DNA from: Nitrospiraceae bacterium
Lineage (GTDB): Bacteria > Nitrospirota > Nitrospiria > Nitrospirales > UBA8639
Assembly (NCBI GenBank): GCA_003523945.1
Contig: DOFS01000207.1
Span: forward strand, 17,828 to 31,328
Length of the DNA stretch: 13,501 bases
Reading direction: 5' to 3'
Shown here piece by piece: positions 7,541 to 13,488 of this stretch. The notes below the pieces were generated by a model, which saw only the letters and a list, made by a program, of their open reading frames with translations, searched no databases and had not been told where the DNA came from. The position numbers were made by a program, and so were the translations under genes. Every line of letters starts with the position of its first letter. Within the stretch, counting starts at the first letter, position 1.

Positions 7541-7999
7541 TTACTCAAATTTCATTTTGGCAAACATGGAAAGCACGTCCGCATGTTCCTTTTTCAATCG
7601 CGCCTTAATCTTTCTATGGTCGGTCTCTTTGGCTAACCAGGTCGGCAATCGTTCATCCATGGCCTCTAGATGCCCCTTGATTTCCATTCCCCAGCTTGTA
7701 ACAAGCTTAATCCCATCGGCTAATGGGAAATATTTGCCCGATTCTACCTCTAATTGAATCTCTTGCCTTTGCCGCCGGACCTGCACCAGTTTGACTTGCT
7801 CTTCCTCCAGGCTGCCCGTTCTTTCGCGTTCCCGTTGCAGCACTAAGGCCACACATTGCGCCGCGTCATATCGGGATTCCCGCCCAACTTTTTCACAAGG
7901 TAGGTCCCAGGTCGCCAGGGTTGACACCGACACTCCCAGGAGCTTGGATAACTCTTTTTGATTGACGGATAACGGGTGATTGCCACTATGTTTTTTCAT
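7541..7999 (-). CDS. Terminase small subunit-like protein (gpNu1/TerS family)
   Basis: The ATG at 7999 has TGGAG 8 nt upstream. Of 152 residues, about 12-32 (VNQKELSKLLGVSVSTLATW) form a helix-turn-helix, followed by YDAAQCVALVLQRE at 44-57. A charged helix then leads into the LEVESGKYFPLAD turn (83-95), and the tail is helical. This order of HTH, charged helices and a 'G-x-Y/L-P' turn is that of gpNu1-like terminase small subunits, which recognise the packaging site on phage DNA and bring in the large subunit. No large terminase is present. A lone TerS in an integrated element is typical of satellites that redirect a helper phage's motor. A plain HTH regulator remains possible. It is the last gene of the minus-strand train. 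Confidence 0.62.
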   Translation of the reverse strand: MKKHSGNHPLSVNQKELSKLLGVSVSTLATWDLPCEKVGRESRYDAAQCVALVLQRERERTGSLEEEQVKLVQVRRQRQEIQLEVESGKYFPLADGIKLVTSWGMEIKGHLEAMDERLPTWLAKETDHRKIKARLKKEHADVLSMFAKMKFE

Positions 8000-8026
8000 G
8001 GTAAAGACTCCAGGATAATCGTTTTT

Positions 8027-8278
8027 TCAAAAAAGATTTTTAAACCTAGCGAATTTCTGCGCGGCTCGGCAGCCCCGCATCCGGAACCCCCAAAAAGGAC
8101 CCGTGCTTTTCACACAAACCCCTGTGGTCAACGATCTCCCTTGTGTGTGATCCCCTTCAACGGAAGTCCCGCCGCCAGGATTGACGACGGGTTCCGCTTT
8201 GCAACAAGGGGCTAGCCGATGGGTCAACCGGGTGAGACTCCCTGCCAGGCATCGGCCAACAACACGCGCTCCCAGCAT
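8027..8278 (-). CDS. Possible small protein of unknown function
   Basis: An 83-codon frame fits neatly between two genes, starting 13 nt after the upstream stop and ending 27 nt before TerS, with GGAAAG 6 nt before its ATG. The product is basic and rich in Gly, Arg and Cys, ending in a segment with VCVKSTGPFWGFRMRGC. I do not recognise a domain. A perfect inverted repeat CACACAA/TTGTGTG (8111-8117 and 8141-8147) lies within it, so the stretch could instead be a structured RNA or control region. Placement argues for a gene; composition argues against. Confidence 0.4.
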   Translation of the reverse strand: MLGARVVGRCLAGSLTRLTHRLAPCCKAEPVVNPGGGTSVEGDHTQGRSLTTGVCVKSTGPFWGFRMRGCRAAQKFARFKNLF

Positions 8279-8291
8279 CCCGCGCTTTCCA

Positions 8292-8531
8292 TTAATTGGC
8301 TAGCTGGAATTGCTTTGCCGGTCCCTTAGATTCGCTCACACCTTGGCTTTGGCATCGCCTAGCCTGCCCATTGGTCAATGCCTTCCCGTAGCTAATGAAC
8401 GCCTCGTAGCAAGTGAACTCCGCCCGAATCGCTGGAAACTTGTCCCACAACGATTTCAATAAAACCTCGCTACCATCTGCCGCCTTGATCATTTCGTCTT
8501 CGCATTCGATGCCATCTGGAAATTGTTTCAT
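8292..8531 (-). CDS. Small hypothetical protein
   Basis: I take the ATG at 8531 (79 residues) because AAAAGGGG lies 7 nt upstream; a longer frame from 8669 would overlap the preceding gene. The N-terminal half is acidic (FPDGIECEDE). The middle is probably helical (LLKSLWDKFPAIRAEF) and the tail is Gln/Ser/Lys-rich and likely disordered. No family is recognised. It lies 46 nt after the coiled-coil gene and 13 nt before the next frame, so it belongs to the same transcription unit. Confidence 0.6.
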   Translation of the reverse strand: MKQFPDGIECEDEMIKAADGSEVLLKSLWDKFPAIRAEFTCYEAFISYGKALTNGQARRCQSQGVSESKGPAKQFQLAN

Positions 8532-8577
8532 TGGATTTCCCCTTTTCGATACTCGGTTGATAATCGCCCGTGATGGT

Positions 8578-9150
8578 TTAGACTCCAAACTCTGCTGATA
8601 GCTCGGCCTTAATGGCGGCAATACTTTCAGGCTTGTTAAAGGCAGGCAGTGCGAATTGAAACGCGGCAATTGCAGAGGGAATGCCTATGCTTTCAAATGG
8701 GTTGTCATTGCCTAGCGTCTGACAGACATACAACTTGTTTAGAGTTGCTTCAATCTCGTTCTTGTGTCGTTCAACGAGGCTTTTCCCGATTCCCCGCCAC
8801 ACGCGCTTTTCCTCCGCCTTCAAATCCGCTTGCGCCTTTTGCAAATCTTTCTCGGCAGCGCCTAGCGCGAATTGTGTCGCCCCAAGAATTTCAATCGCAT
8901 CCGTTAACGAGTCTTGTGTTTTGCTCAGCTCCTTCCGAACCTTCGCTAGGTCGGCATCTGAGGCCGTTCCTCGGGCAATGCCATTGATGATTTCAGTCCG
9001 TCGTGATTCCAAATTCCGCACCTGAGTCTCTAAGGTCACCTTTTGCCCCTCCAAGGCCTGGACTCGGCTTTCCAGGTTTTTTTGGGAAAGGCCAAAAGCC
9101 TCAACTTTGTCTCGATGCTCTGCAAGTGGTGTGATGGTTAAACTTTTCAT
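8578..9150 (-). CDS. Coiled-coil hypothetical protein
   Basis: I place the start at the ATG at 9150 (190 residues), where AAAGGAA sits 5 nt upstream; the longer frame to 9324 would overlap the preceding zinc-ribbon gene. Residues about 12-60 and 65-140 are heptad-rich helices (LESRVQALEGQKVTLETQV and KDLQKAQADLKAEEKRV), broken by a Gly/Thr/Ser turn at 57-66. A less charged C-terminal part (150-190) includes ESIGIPSAIAAFQFALPAF. This suggests an elongated, oligomeric protein. A scaffold-like or capsid-remodelling role would suit a satellite, but nothing in the sequence proves it. Confidence 0.65.
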   Translation of the reverse strand: MKSLTITPLAEHRDKVEAFGLSQKNLESRVQALEGQKVTLETQVRNLESRRTEIINGIARGTASDADLAKVRKELSKTQDSLTDAIEILGATQFALGAAEKDLQKAQADLKAEEKRVWRGIGKSLVERHKNEIEATLNKLYVCQTLGNDNPFESIGIPSAIAAFQFALPAFNKPESIAAIKAELSAEFGV

Positions 9151-9191
9151 TTTGTTCCTTTCGTTTAATGTGAATAAAACCCGCTGAATGT

Positions 9192-9407
9192 TTACTGTAA
9201 ACATCTGGTAGTAATGGCCTGCCCATGCTTGGATAGAATTCGTTTCTGTGGTCGCCACTCGATACACGCCAGGCAATACCGGGAACCGATCCGCCAGCCC
9301 TCCCGCGTTCCACAGGCTGGACATTTACTCGCTTTCCACCGCAACGCTTGAACAACTTCCGGGTCGTTGGTTGGTGTGTCCAACGTGAAAGACACAATCT
9401 TTTTCAT
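9192..9407 (-). CDS. Small zinc-ribbon protein
   Basis: The ATG at 9407 overlaps the upstream stop as ATGA, with GGAGG 10 nt before it, so the two genes are translationally coupled. The 71-residue product has two CxxC knuckles, Cys29-x2-Cys32 (CPACG) and Cys45-x2-Cys48 (CLAC), separated by 12 residues, which should bind one zinc ion. A basic tail follows. Small zinc ribbons in phage-like elements usually bind nucleic acid or partner proteins; the role here is unknown. Confidence 0.7.
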   Translation of the reverse strand: MKKIVSFTLDTPTNDPEVVQALRWKASKCPACGTREGWRIGSRYCLACIEWRPQKRILSKHGQAITTRCLQ

Positions 9408-9760
9408 GAGGTTGGTTCCTCCATCTGAACATAGCCCCACCAAATCCACCGCCAGGGTGTGCCGGTTTCATCAAATGGTTCGATCAAGATCATTTGCGAG
9501 AAGGCGTCAATCTGAAGGACTTGCCCGGAATGGTCAGACCAGGTGATACGCTGGCCATCCTTTTTGGTGTCCGGGACTCGATAGGCCACTCGATCGCCGA
9601 CCTGGAATGGCTCACCTTGAGCCACTTGGACCCGACCGGGTGCCAACCGCAATAACTTTTGACCCAGATCGTTTGATAACTCGATGGTCTGACCAGGGAC
9701 TAGATCCACCGATCCTTCAGGCATCTTGACTCGAATAGGTGCAACCGCCTGGATCAACAT
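9404..9760 (-). CDS. Hypothetical beta-rich protein coupled to rep
   Basis: Its ATG at 9760 overlaps the last 7 nt of the replication gene, so translation is probably coupled. The 118 residues predict as beta-rich. An N-terminal part (VDLVPGQTIELSNDLGQKLL, about 18-37) looks like a small capping or docking segment. The part from about 51 on (FQVGDRVAYRVPD, then SGQVLQIDAFSQMILIEPFD) resembles an SH3/KOW-like barrel that might bind nucleic acid or protein. I do not recognise a named family. Being next to rep suggests a replication accessory. Confidence 0.65.
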   Translation of the reverse strand: MLIQAVAPIRVKMPEGSVDLVPGQTIELSNDLGQKLLRLAPGRVQVAQGEPFQVGDRVAYRVPDTKKDGQRITWSDHSGQVLQIDAFSQMILIEPFDETGTPWRWIWWGYVQMEEPTS

Positions 9761-12051
9761 AAGTCCACCTCACAATCAATCGACCCTGAGGTATCCGGCC
9801 AATCCGTAGGAGCAACATCGTATTTCACTCCTGTCTTAGGTGCTTTGCTAAGATGATCAACACCCTTGCTAAGATGATCAATGTCAGAGGATTGATCACC
9901 TTTGAGTAAGTCATTGGAAATATTGCTTTTATTCCGCGTACTTGCCTTAAGATGATCAACGTTCTGGGATTGATCACCTTTGGAGGGTTTTTGATCACCT
10001 TTGACCAACTTAGTCGGTGTGTCAGCTTGAGGGGTGGGGTTAACCCATGACCATACTTGATCCTTGCCTGTCCCCCGTTTGAGTGATTTGACGCCTAACT
10101 GTTTTTTCGCCCTACGAATGGTGATTTCACTAAACCCCAACTTCCGACCCTCAGCAAAGACTTCTTTCACGCTTAAAGTTAAATCTCCTAGATAACTTTC
10201 TAACCATTTTGAAGCCTCATCGAGGATAGATGTCTGTTCAGGATCTTTGGCATTGTGGAGGACACTTTCCGCCGTTACCCCTTCCGCCGTTCCGCCCCAC
10301 TCAACCAGTCCAGTATCTATCATGGTGCCGTCCTCAGCCTTCACAAGCTTTTGAATGATGGCATAGCGCACCGCCTCAGCCTTTTGGCCCACATTGCATT
10401 TAAGATGGATCAAGACACATCCGCCCTCAATTTCCGGATCTTCTCCAGCAAGCAGGACCGACCGAGGCACCGCAAAGATCCCCACAGATCCGCCTATGCG
10501 ATACTTTGAGGAAGCCGATTCGTTTTTATTGAGATGGCAGATAATCAAGATGGTTGCGTCACAGTCCGCCCCTAAAGTAGAGAGGGGAGCCAACGCCCTC
10601 CGAATATCCTGATCTTTATTGGAGTTCAACCCATCGCCCAAGTGACTCATCAACGGATCAATAATCAGGAGCTTGGCACCAACCCGTTTCACTTCCTTTG
10701 TGAGTAATTCCAGATCATCGGGCAGCATCAATCCGCCGCCATCGTCTTTCCCGATCCGCATCTTGATGAAATGAACCTTCGCTAAATCCGCGCCCGCCGC
10801 TTTCAGGCGTGGGACCATGGTATGACTTGGGGAATCTTCCGCCGAGGCAATCGCCACGTCAAAAGGTTTGTCCTTGTAAATGCCCTCCAACGTGCCGGTC
10901 GTACCCTTTGCGGCGATGTCTAGGGCAAGCATGGTTTTCCCTACCTCAGGGTCACCAATGAACGCCGTTATTTCACGACGAGGAACCCGACCCGCCCAGA
11001 GCCAGTCGGTACGTTCCATGATGATGGAATCGGCCCGGATTAATTCCAATCGTCGTGTAGGGGTTTCATTCGCTTTCGGCTTACCTGTGGCCTCTGTTGA
11101 CTTCTCCCTTTGTGGGATTCCATGCTTTTGTTGTGGTCCACAATAGTATGAACCGCCTGAGGCCAACGCCTTGGCAATGGTCATTTCCCCATAGGTTTTT
11201 TCACCATGTTGCTTGTCCCATTTCTCGCGGTATAAACCGGATTGCCGAAAGAGTCGATCAATCTGCACAGGATCGCCCTCACAATAGAAGTTGAGATGGT
11301 TGGCTAGGGCTTGGTCTGCTTCGGACTGGCTCGGATAGGCTCCATGATCGCCTTGCCATAGGCGAGAGAACGCCACACCATTTCGGGCCCCCATCGCCTT
11401 CTGAAGGATGGATTGATCCTCATGAGAGGAAGATTCTCGCTTGGTCCCATTGCCGTTTCCATTGCCTGTGCTCGGGTTGGTGGTAGGCTCACCTTCCGTG
11501 AATATCTTTTTATAAACGGCATTAATTCGGCTTTGCCCAGGCTCAATGGTTTTGGGTGCCCCCACAATGTGGTTGCCCGTCATACAGAAAAACCGGCCCT
11601 TCTCGTACATCTCAAAGTGGCCGGTTCGGTTGCGTGGTCCAGGAATAGAGCCGCGGGTGATGATATGCACACCCGTTCCCGATGGGCTGACTTCCGTGTA
11701 GGAATTCAGCATATGGACAATTTCTTGCGCCCATGGTTCCAACATCCCTGTTTGTGGATCTCGGCATTTATCCAGATCAACGCCACAATAGGGATCATCT
11801 TTCGAGAAGACGAAGCCCACGCCGGAAAATTTATGTTGTTGGCAGGCAAGGCACGCCTGTTCAAACGTGCCCCATGTTGCTGGGTCGGTTGTATCGGCGC
11901 ACGAATGCGGATGTTTTGGACTATAAGGAACTTTGGTCAACTTGCCGCCGCGTTCTTGTAAACGCCAGCAAACCCATTGTGGAAGTTCACGAAGGGAAAT
12001 AGGAATATCCTCTAGTTGATTGAGGTTTTTGGTCTCGTATAGAATGGACAT
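9754..12051 (-). CDS. Primase-polymerase / RepA-like helicase replication protein
   Basis: The ATG at 12051 has AAAGG about 8 nt upstream. The 765-residue product appears to have three parts. Residues 1-185 resemble an archaeo-eukaryotic primase/polymerase of the NrS-1 type: QWVCWR at 25-30, GVDLDK at 90-95 (metal ligands Asp92, Asp94), SPSGTGVHI at 122-130 (Ser124, His129) and FCMTGNH at 155-161. Residues 335-600 form a RecA/RepA-like hexameric helicase with Walker A GDPEVGKT (366-373), Walker B LLIIDP (461-466) and a CHLNK sensor. Residues 605-670 fit a winged helix for origin binding. The tail 675-765 is low-complexity with repeated KGDQ and DHL, encoded by the iterons described separately. 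It should initiate replication of the excised element, priming and unwinding DNA. Confidence 0.88.
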   Translation of the reverse strand: MSILYETKNLNQLEDIPISLRELPQWVCWRLQERGGKLTKVPYSPKHPHSCADTTDPATWGTFEQACLACQQHKFSGVGFVFSKDDPYCGVDLDKCRDPQTGMLEPWAQEIVHMLNSYTEVSPSGTGVHIITRGSIPGPRNRTGHFEMYEKGRFFCMTGNHIVGAPKTIEPGQSRINAVYKKIFTEGEPTTNPSTGNGNGNGTKRESSSHEDQSILQKAMGARNGVAFSRLWQGDHGAYPSQSEADQALANHLNFYCEGDPVQIDRLFRQSGLYREKWDKQHGEKTYGEMTIAKALASGGSYYCGPQQKHGIPQREKSTEATGKPKANETPTRRLELIRADSIIMERTDWLWAGRVPRREITAFIGDPEVGKTMLALDIAAKGTTGTLEGIYKDKPFDVAIASAEDSPSHTMVPRLKAAGADLAKVHFIKMRIGKDDGGGLMLPDDLELLTKEVKRVGAKLLIIDPLMSHLGDGLNSNKDQDIRRALAPLSTLGADCDATILIICHLNKNESASSKYRIGGSVGIFAVPRSVLLAGEDPEIEGGCVLIHLKCNVGQKAEAVRYAIIQKLVKAEDGTMIDTGLVEWGGTAEGVTAESVLHNAKDPEQTSILDEASKWLESYLGDLTLSVKEVFAEGRKLGFSEITIRRAKKQLGVKSLKRGTGKDQVWSWVNPTPQADTPTKLVKGDQKPSKGDQSQNVDHLKASTRNKSNISNDLLKGDQSSDIDHLSKGVDHLSKAPKTGVKYDVAPTDWPDTSGSIDCEVDLC
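9850..10001. repeat. Six iterons in dyad symmetry, putative replication origin
   Basis: AAGRTGATCAA occurs six times. Three copies are forward (9850, 9871 and 9949, as AAGATGATCAA) and three reversed (9892, 9970 and 9991, as TTGATCACCTT). Spacings between successive TGATCA cores are 21, 18, 60, 18 and 21 bp, so the set is an exact palindrome about position 9925.5 in both spacing and orientation. The centre (9903-9948) is moderately AT-rich. The repeats lie in the 3' end of the replication gene, as iterons lie beside rep in SaPI-type satellites. A GATC is part of every core. Confidence 0.75.
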
Positions 12052-12071
12052 TACACGCCTTTCAGTTTTTT

Positions 12072-12105
12072 AAGCCCCTTGGTCTCACCGCCTTGGGGCT
12101 TTTTT
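12072..12105 (+). terminator. Intrinsic terminator-like hairpin between alpA and rep
   Basis: AAGCCCC (12072-12078) pairs with GGGGCTT (12095-12101), extended by GG/CC inside, and is followed by a run of T. The T-tract is on the plus strand, so it would stop RNA running opposite to alpA-rep. No plus-strand gene ends here; it may stop antisense RNA or act as an intercistronic hairpin in the alpA-rep message. Confidence 0.5.
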
Positions 12106-12108
12106 GGG

Positions 12109-12345
12109 TTATTGCTGGACAGGTTCAACAAGGGCTTGCTCTGACCAGTTTTCCAAATCCTTGAGGGCGTATCTGATCGTCCGGCCATTGATTCGTCGGA
12201 AGGGTGGTCCACTTCGCAGCCATCGCCAACGATTCATGGTGCTCATGGACACGCCGAGAAATTCAGCGGCTTGTGCTGAAGACAAAAGGGGTCTGTCGTG
12301 GTTGCGTGATAATGCGGTAGGGTTTACACTTTGAAATACGGCCAT
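12109..12345 (-). CDS. AlpA-like helix-turn-helix regulator / excisionase
   Basis: The 78-residue product has a MerR/Xis-type winged helix-turn-helix: LLSSAQAAEFLGVSMSTMNR at 20-39 as the HTH, then PPFRRINGRTIRYALKDLENW as the wing and closing helix. This is the AlpA/phage excisionase pattern. The ATG at 12345 has a perfect AAGGAGGT 8 nt upstream. It is the first gene of the minus-strand train, 57 nt before rep. In P4-like elements and Gram-negative PICIs, AlpA activates integrase or excision and may be the response regulator to a helper phage. The role here is inferred from family and position. Confidence 0.85.
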   Translation of the reverse strand: MAVFQSVNPTALSRNHDRPLLSSAQAAEFLGVSMSTMNRWRWLRSGPPFRRINGRTIRYALKDLENWSEQALVEPVQQ

Positions 12346-12443
12346 TTAAAAAACCTCCTTCGCGGGTTGGTGTTTGTGTGGCTCAGGGCTTGGGGGGATG
12401 CGCCAACACCCCCTCAAGTCCGCCCTCTCTTAGAGGGAAATTG

Positions 12444-12455
12444 ATTCACATGAAT
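12444..12455. promoter_or_regulatory. Palindromic operator candidate
   Basis: ATTCA-CA-TGAAT is a perfect 5-bp inverted repeat lying over the predicted RNA start of the alpA promoter. A regulator bound here would block initiation. Confidence 0.4.
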
Positions 12456-12457
12456 TT

Positions 12458-12486
12458 AATATAGGCAGCGTTCCAAAACTTGGCAA
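12458..12486 (-). promoter_or_regulatory. Promoter of the alpA-rep gene train
   Basis: On the minus strand TTGCCA (12486-12481) and TATATT (12463-12458) are separated by exactly 17 bp, each matching the sigma70 consensus at five of six positions. RNA would start near 12451, leaving a leader of about 105 nt before the alpA ATG. Confidence 0.65.
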
Positions 12487-12715
12487 ATGAAATCGTCGTC
12501 GTATAATATTTTTCTTTTCCCTTAATCCTGCCGCTCAAAACCTACTCACCTTCAAATCCGGCTTGGATTGTCTCCCGGTTCTCCCTAGGTTCACGGAAAA
12601 CCTTCCTTCACGTTCACGCTCTCCTCTCTGTCTAGTGGGTTACGACACCGCCGCCGCTCGGCTTATGTGGTTCCCTTTATCTTGAAAAATTAACAGTCAT
12701 GTTCACTGGTTTTCA

Positions 12716-12780
12716 GTCACGGTTTAAGTCACGGTTAAAAGCTTATAATCCGAAAAATGTCACGGTTGAGAGAAGTGACA
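12716..12780. repeat. GTCACGGTT repeats near attR
   Basis: GTCACGGTT occurs at 12716, 12728 and 12759. The third is part of a wider inverted pair, TGTCAC (12758-12763) and GTGACA (12775-12780). Repeats this close to an att core are candidates for integrase arm sites or AlpA/Xis binding sites. A TATAAT at 12744 lies between them without a convincing -35. Confidence 0.5.
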
Positions 12781-12897
12781 CCGCATCACATTACAGGACA
12801 TTAGACGATACATCAGAAGACGAAAACCTTTTGCCTGAGCCTGTTTTATGTGTTACGGTGTACTCTCATGTCACGCCTTGAGTCATACCTTATTTTC

Positions 12898-12914
12898 AGG
12901 AAAACCGTTTTCCT
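12898..12914. repeat. Inverted repeat across the attR boundary
   Basis: AGGAAAA-CCG-TTTTCCT is a perfect 7-bp inverted repeat that crosses the left edge of the right att repeat. It may form part of the integrase core or an adjacent protein site. Confidence 0.4.
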
Positions 12915-12954
12915 AAACCGCGGGCCGCACGTTCAATTCGTGTCGGGGGCACCA
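12909..12954 (+). repeat. attR: 46-bp direct repeat, right copy
   Basis: It is identical to 4645-4690. It is the displaced 3' part of the original tRNA-Arg gene, without its 5' half, so it is not a tRNA gene. Chromosomal sequence resumes at 12955. Confidence 0.95.
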
Positions 12955-13488
12955 CATTCTTTTATCCCTTCCCCATTTTTCCCACGGTCCTTCACCTAAG
13001 GCCTTCATGCCGTGTCCTTCTTCAATTTCCTGGCACAGGCTCGTGCTCTTTCGAATCTGATCTCAACCCTAAAAAAACTTTTCCATCTTTAGGACATGTT
13101 GGGTGTCCTCTTAAAGGGGAGCAGTCCCCTGACCTCAGTTGTATACCTCCGGATCTTTGTGGTCTCTTTCACTTCTTTTTGATTTTCAGGTCTCAACCTC
13201 ATTGCATGTCTGTGTGTGATCCATCGGCATAAAAAATTTTTGACTATTTTCATTTAATTTTCATGCCGTCCCCACCGATTGATAGTTTATTGAGAGGTCT
13301 CGGGATGTGAGACAACCCGGTTGACCAAGCGGAGAAGTGGGAAAACGGGCGTTGACTCTGAACGATCGGGGCAAGTTGCGTCTATGAATTGGGCCGAATG
13401 ATACCGTCAAGGCCATCGCGTTGATGAGGCAGGGAAAACTTTTCTAACAAATGTATTTGGGTATCTTTCACGGGGAATGAGGTGAGCT
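12955..13488. other. Right chromosomal flank, no supported gene
   Basis: This stretch would originally have followed the tRNA gene. It is T-rich just after attR, which may have ended tRNA transcription. It has an AT-rich patch around 13230-13263 and a small GTCTC/GAGAC hairpin at 13297-13313. No open frame of note is seen. Confidence 0.5.

Larger units (their letters stand above)
12346..12908. other. Control region at the right end of the element
   Basis: This 563-bp stretch between alpA and attR has no supported gene; a 60-codon plus-strand frame at 12699-12881 lacks a ribosome site. It holds the alpA promoter, a palindrome over its RNA start, a 6-bp hairpin CCCTCT/AGAGGG (12423-12437) in the leader, three GTCACGGTT repeats, and an inverted repeat touching attR. 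The middle (about 12500-12690) shows nothing I can name. Confidence 0.6.
4645..12954. mobile_element. Integrated phage-satellite-like element (PICI-like)
   Basis: The element is bounded by a 46-bp exact direct repeat, one copy being the 3' part of tRNA-Arg(CCT). One element unit is 8,264 bp (4645-12908). Contents in order: tyrosine integrase, RHH regulator, divergent RHH regulator with DUF3800 cargo, a TerS-like protein, small unknown genes, a primase/helicase with internal iterons, and an AlpA-like regulator. This set (int, alpA, primase-replicase, terS, no structural genes) is what defines phage-inducible chromosomal islands. A mobilisable island or decayed prophage are alternatives. However, genes are intact and closely packed, which argues against decay, and no relaxase is seen. 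Calling it a satellite is inference; its mobile nature is directly supported. Confidence 0.85.

Noticed and set aside
9850..10001. The TGATCA repeats as a CRISPR array or simple coding duplication
   Set aside because: Units are only 11 bp in alternating orientation with unequal spacing, and no cas genes are present. A tandem coding duplication would give same-orientation repeats, not a mirror arrangement.
11413..11961. A 182-codon plus-strand frame inside rep
   Set aside because: It is antisense to the primase domain, whose metal-binding motifs are on the minus strand, and it has no ribosome site or family motif.
12699..12881. A 60-codon plus-strand frame near attR
   Set aside because: No ribosome site, and its sequence consists largely of the GTCACGGTT repeats, which fit a binding region better.
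12909..12954. A second tRNA-Arg gene at the right end
   Set aside because: Only the 3' part from the anticodon loop to CCA is present. There is no D arm or 5' acceptor strand, so it is an att duplication.
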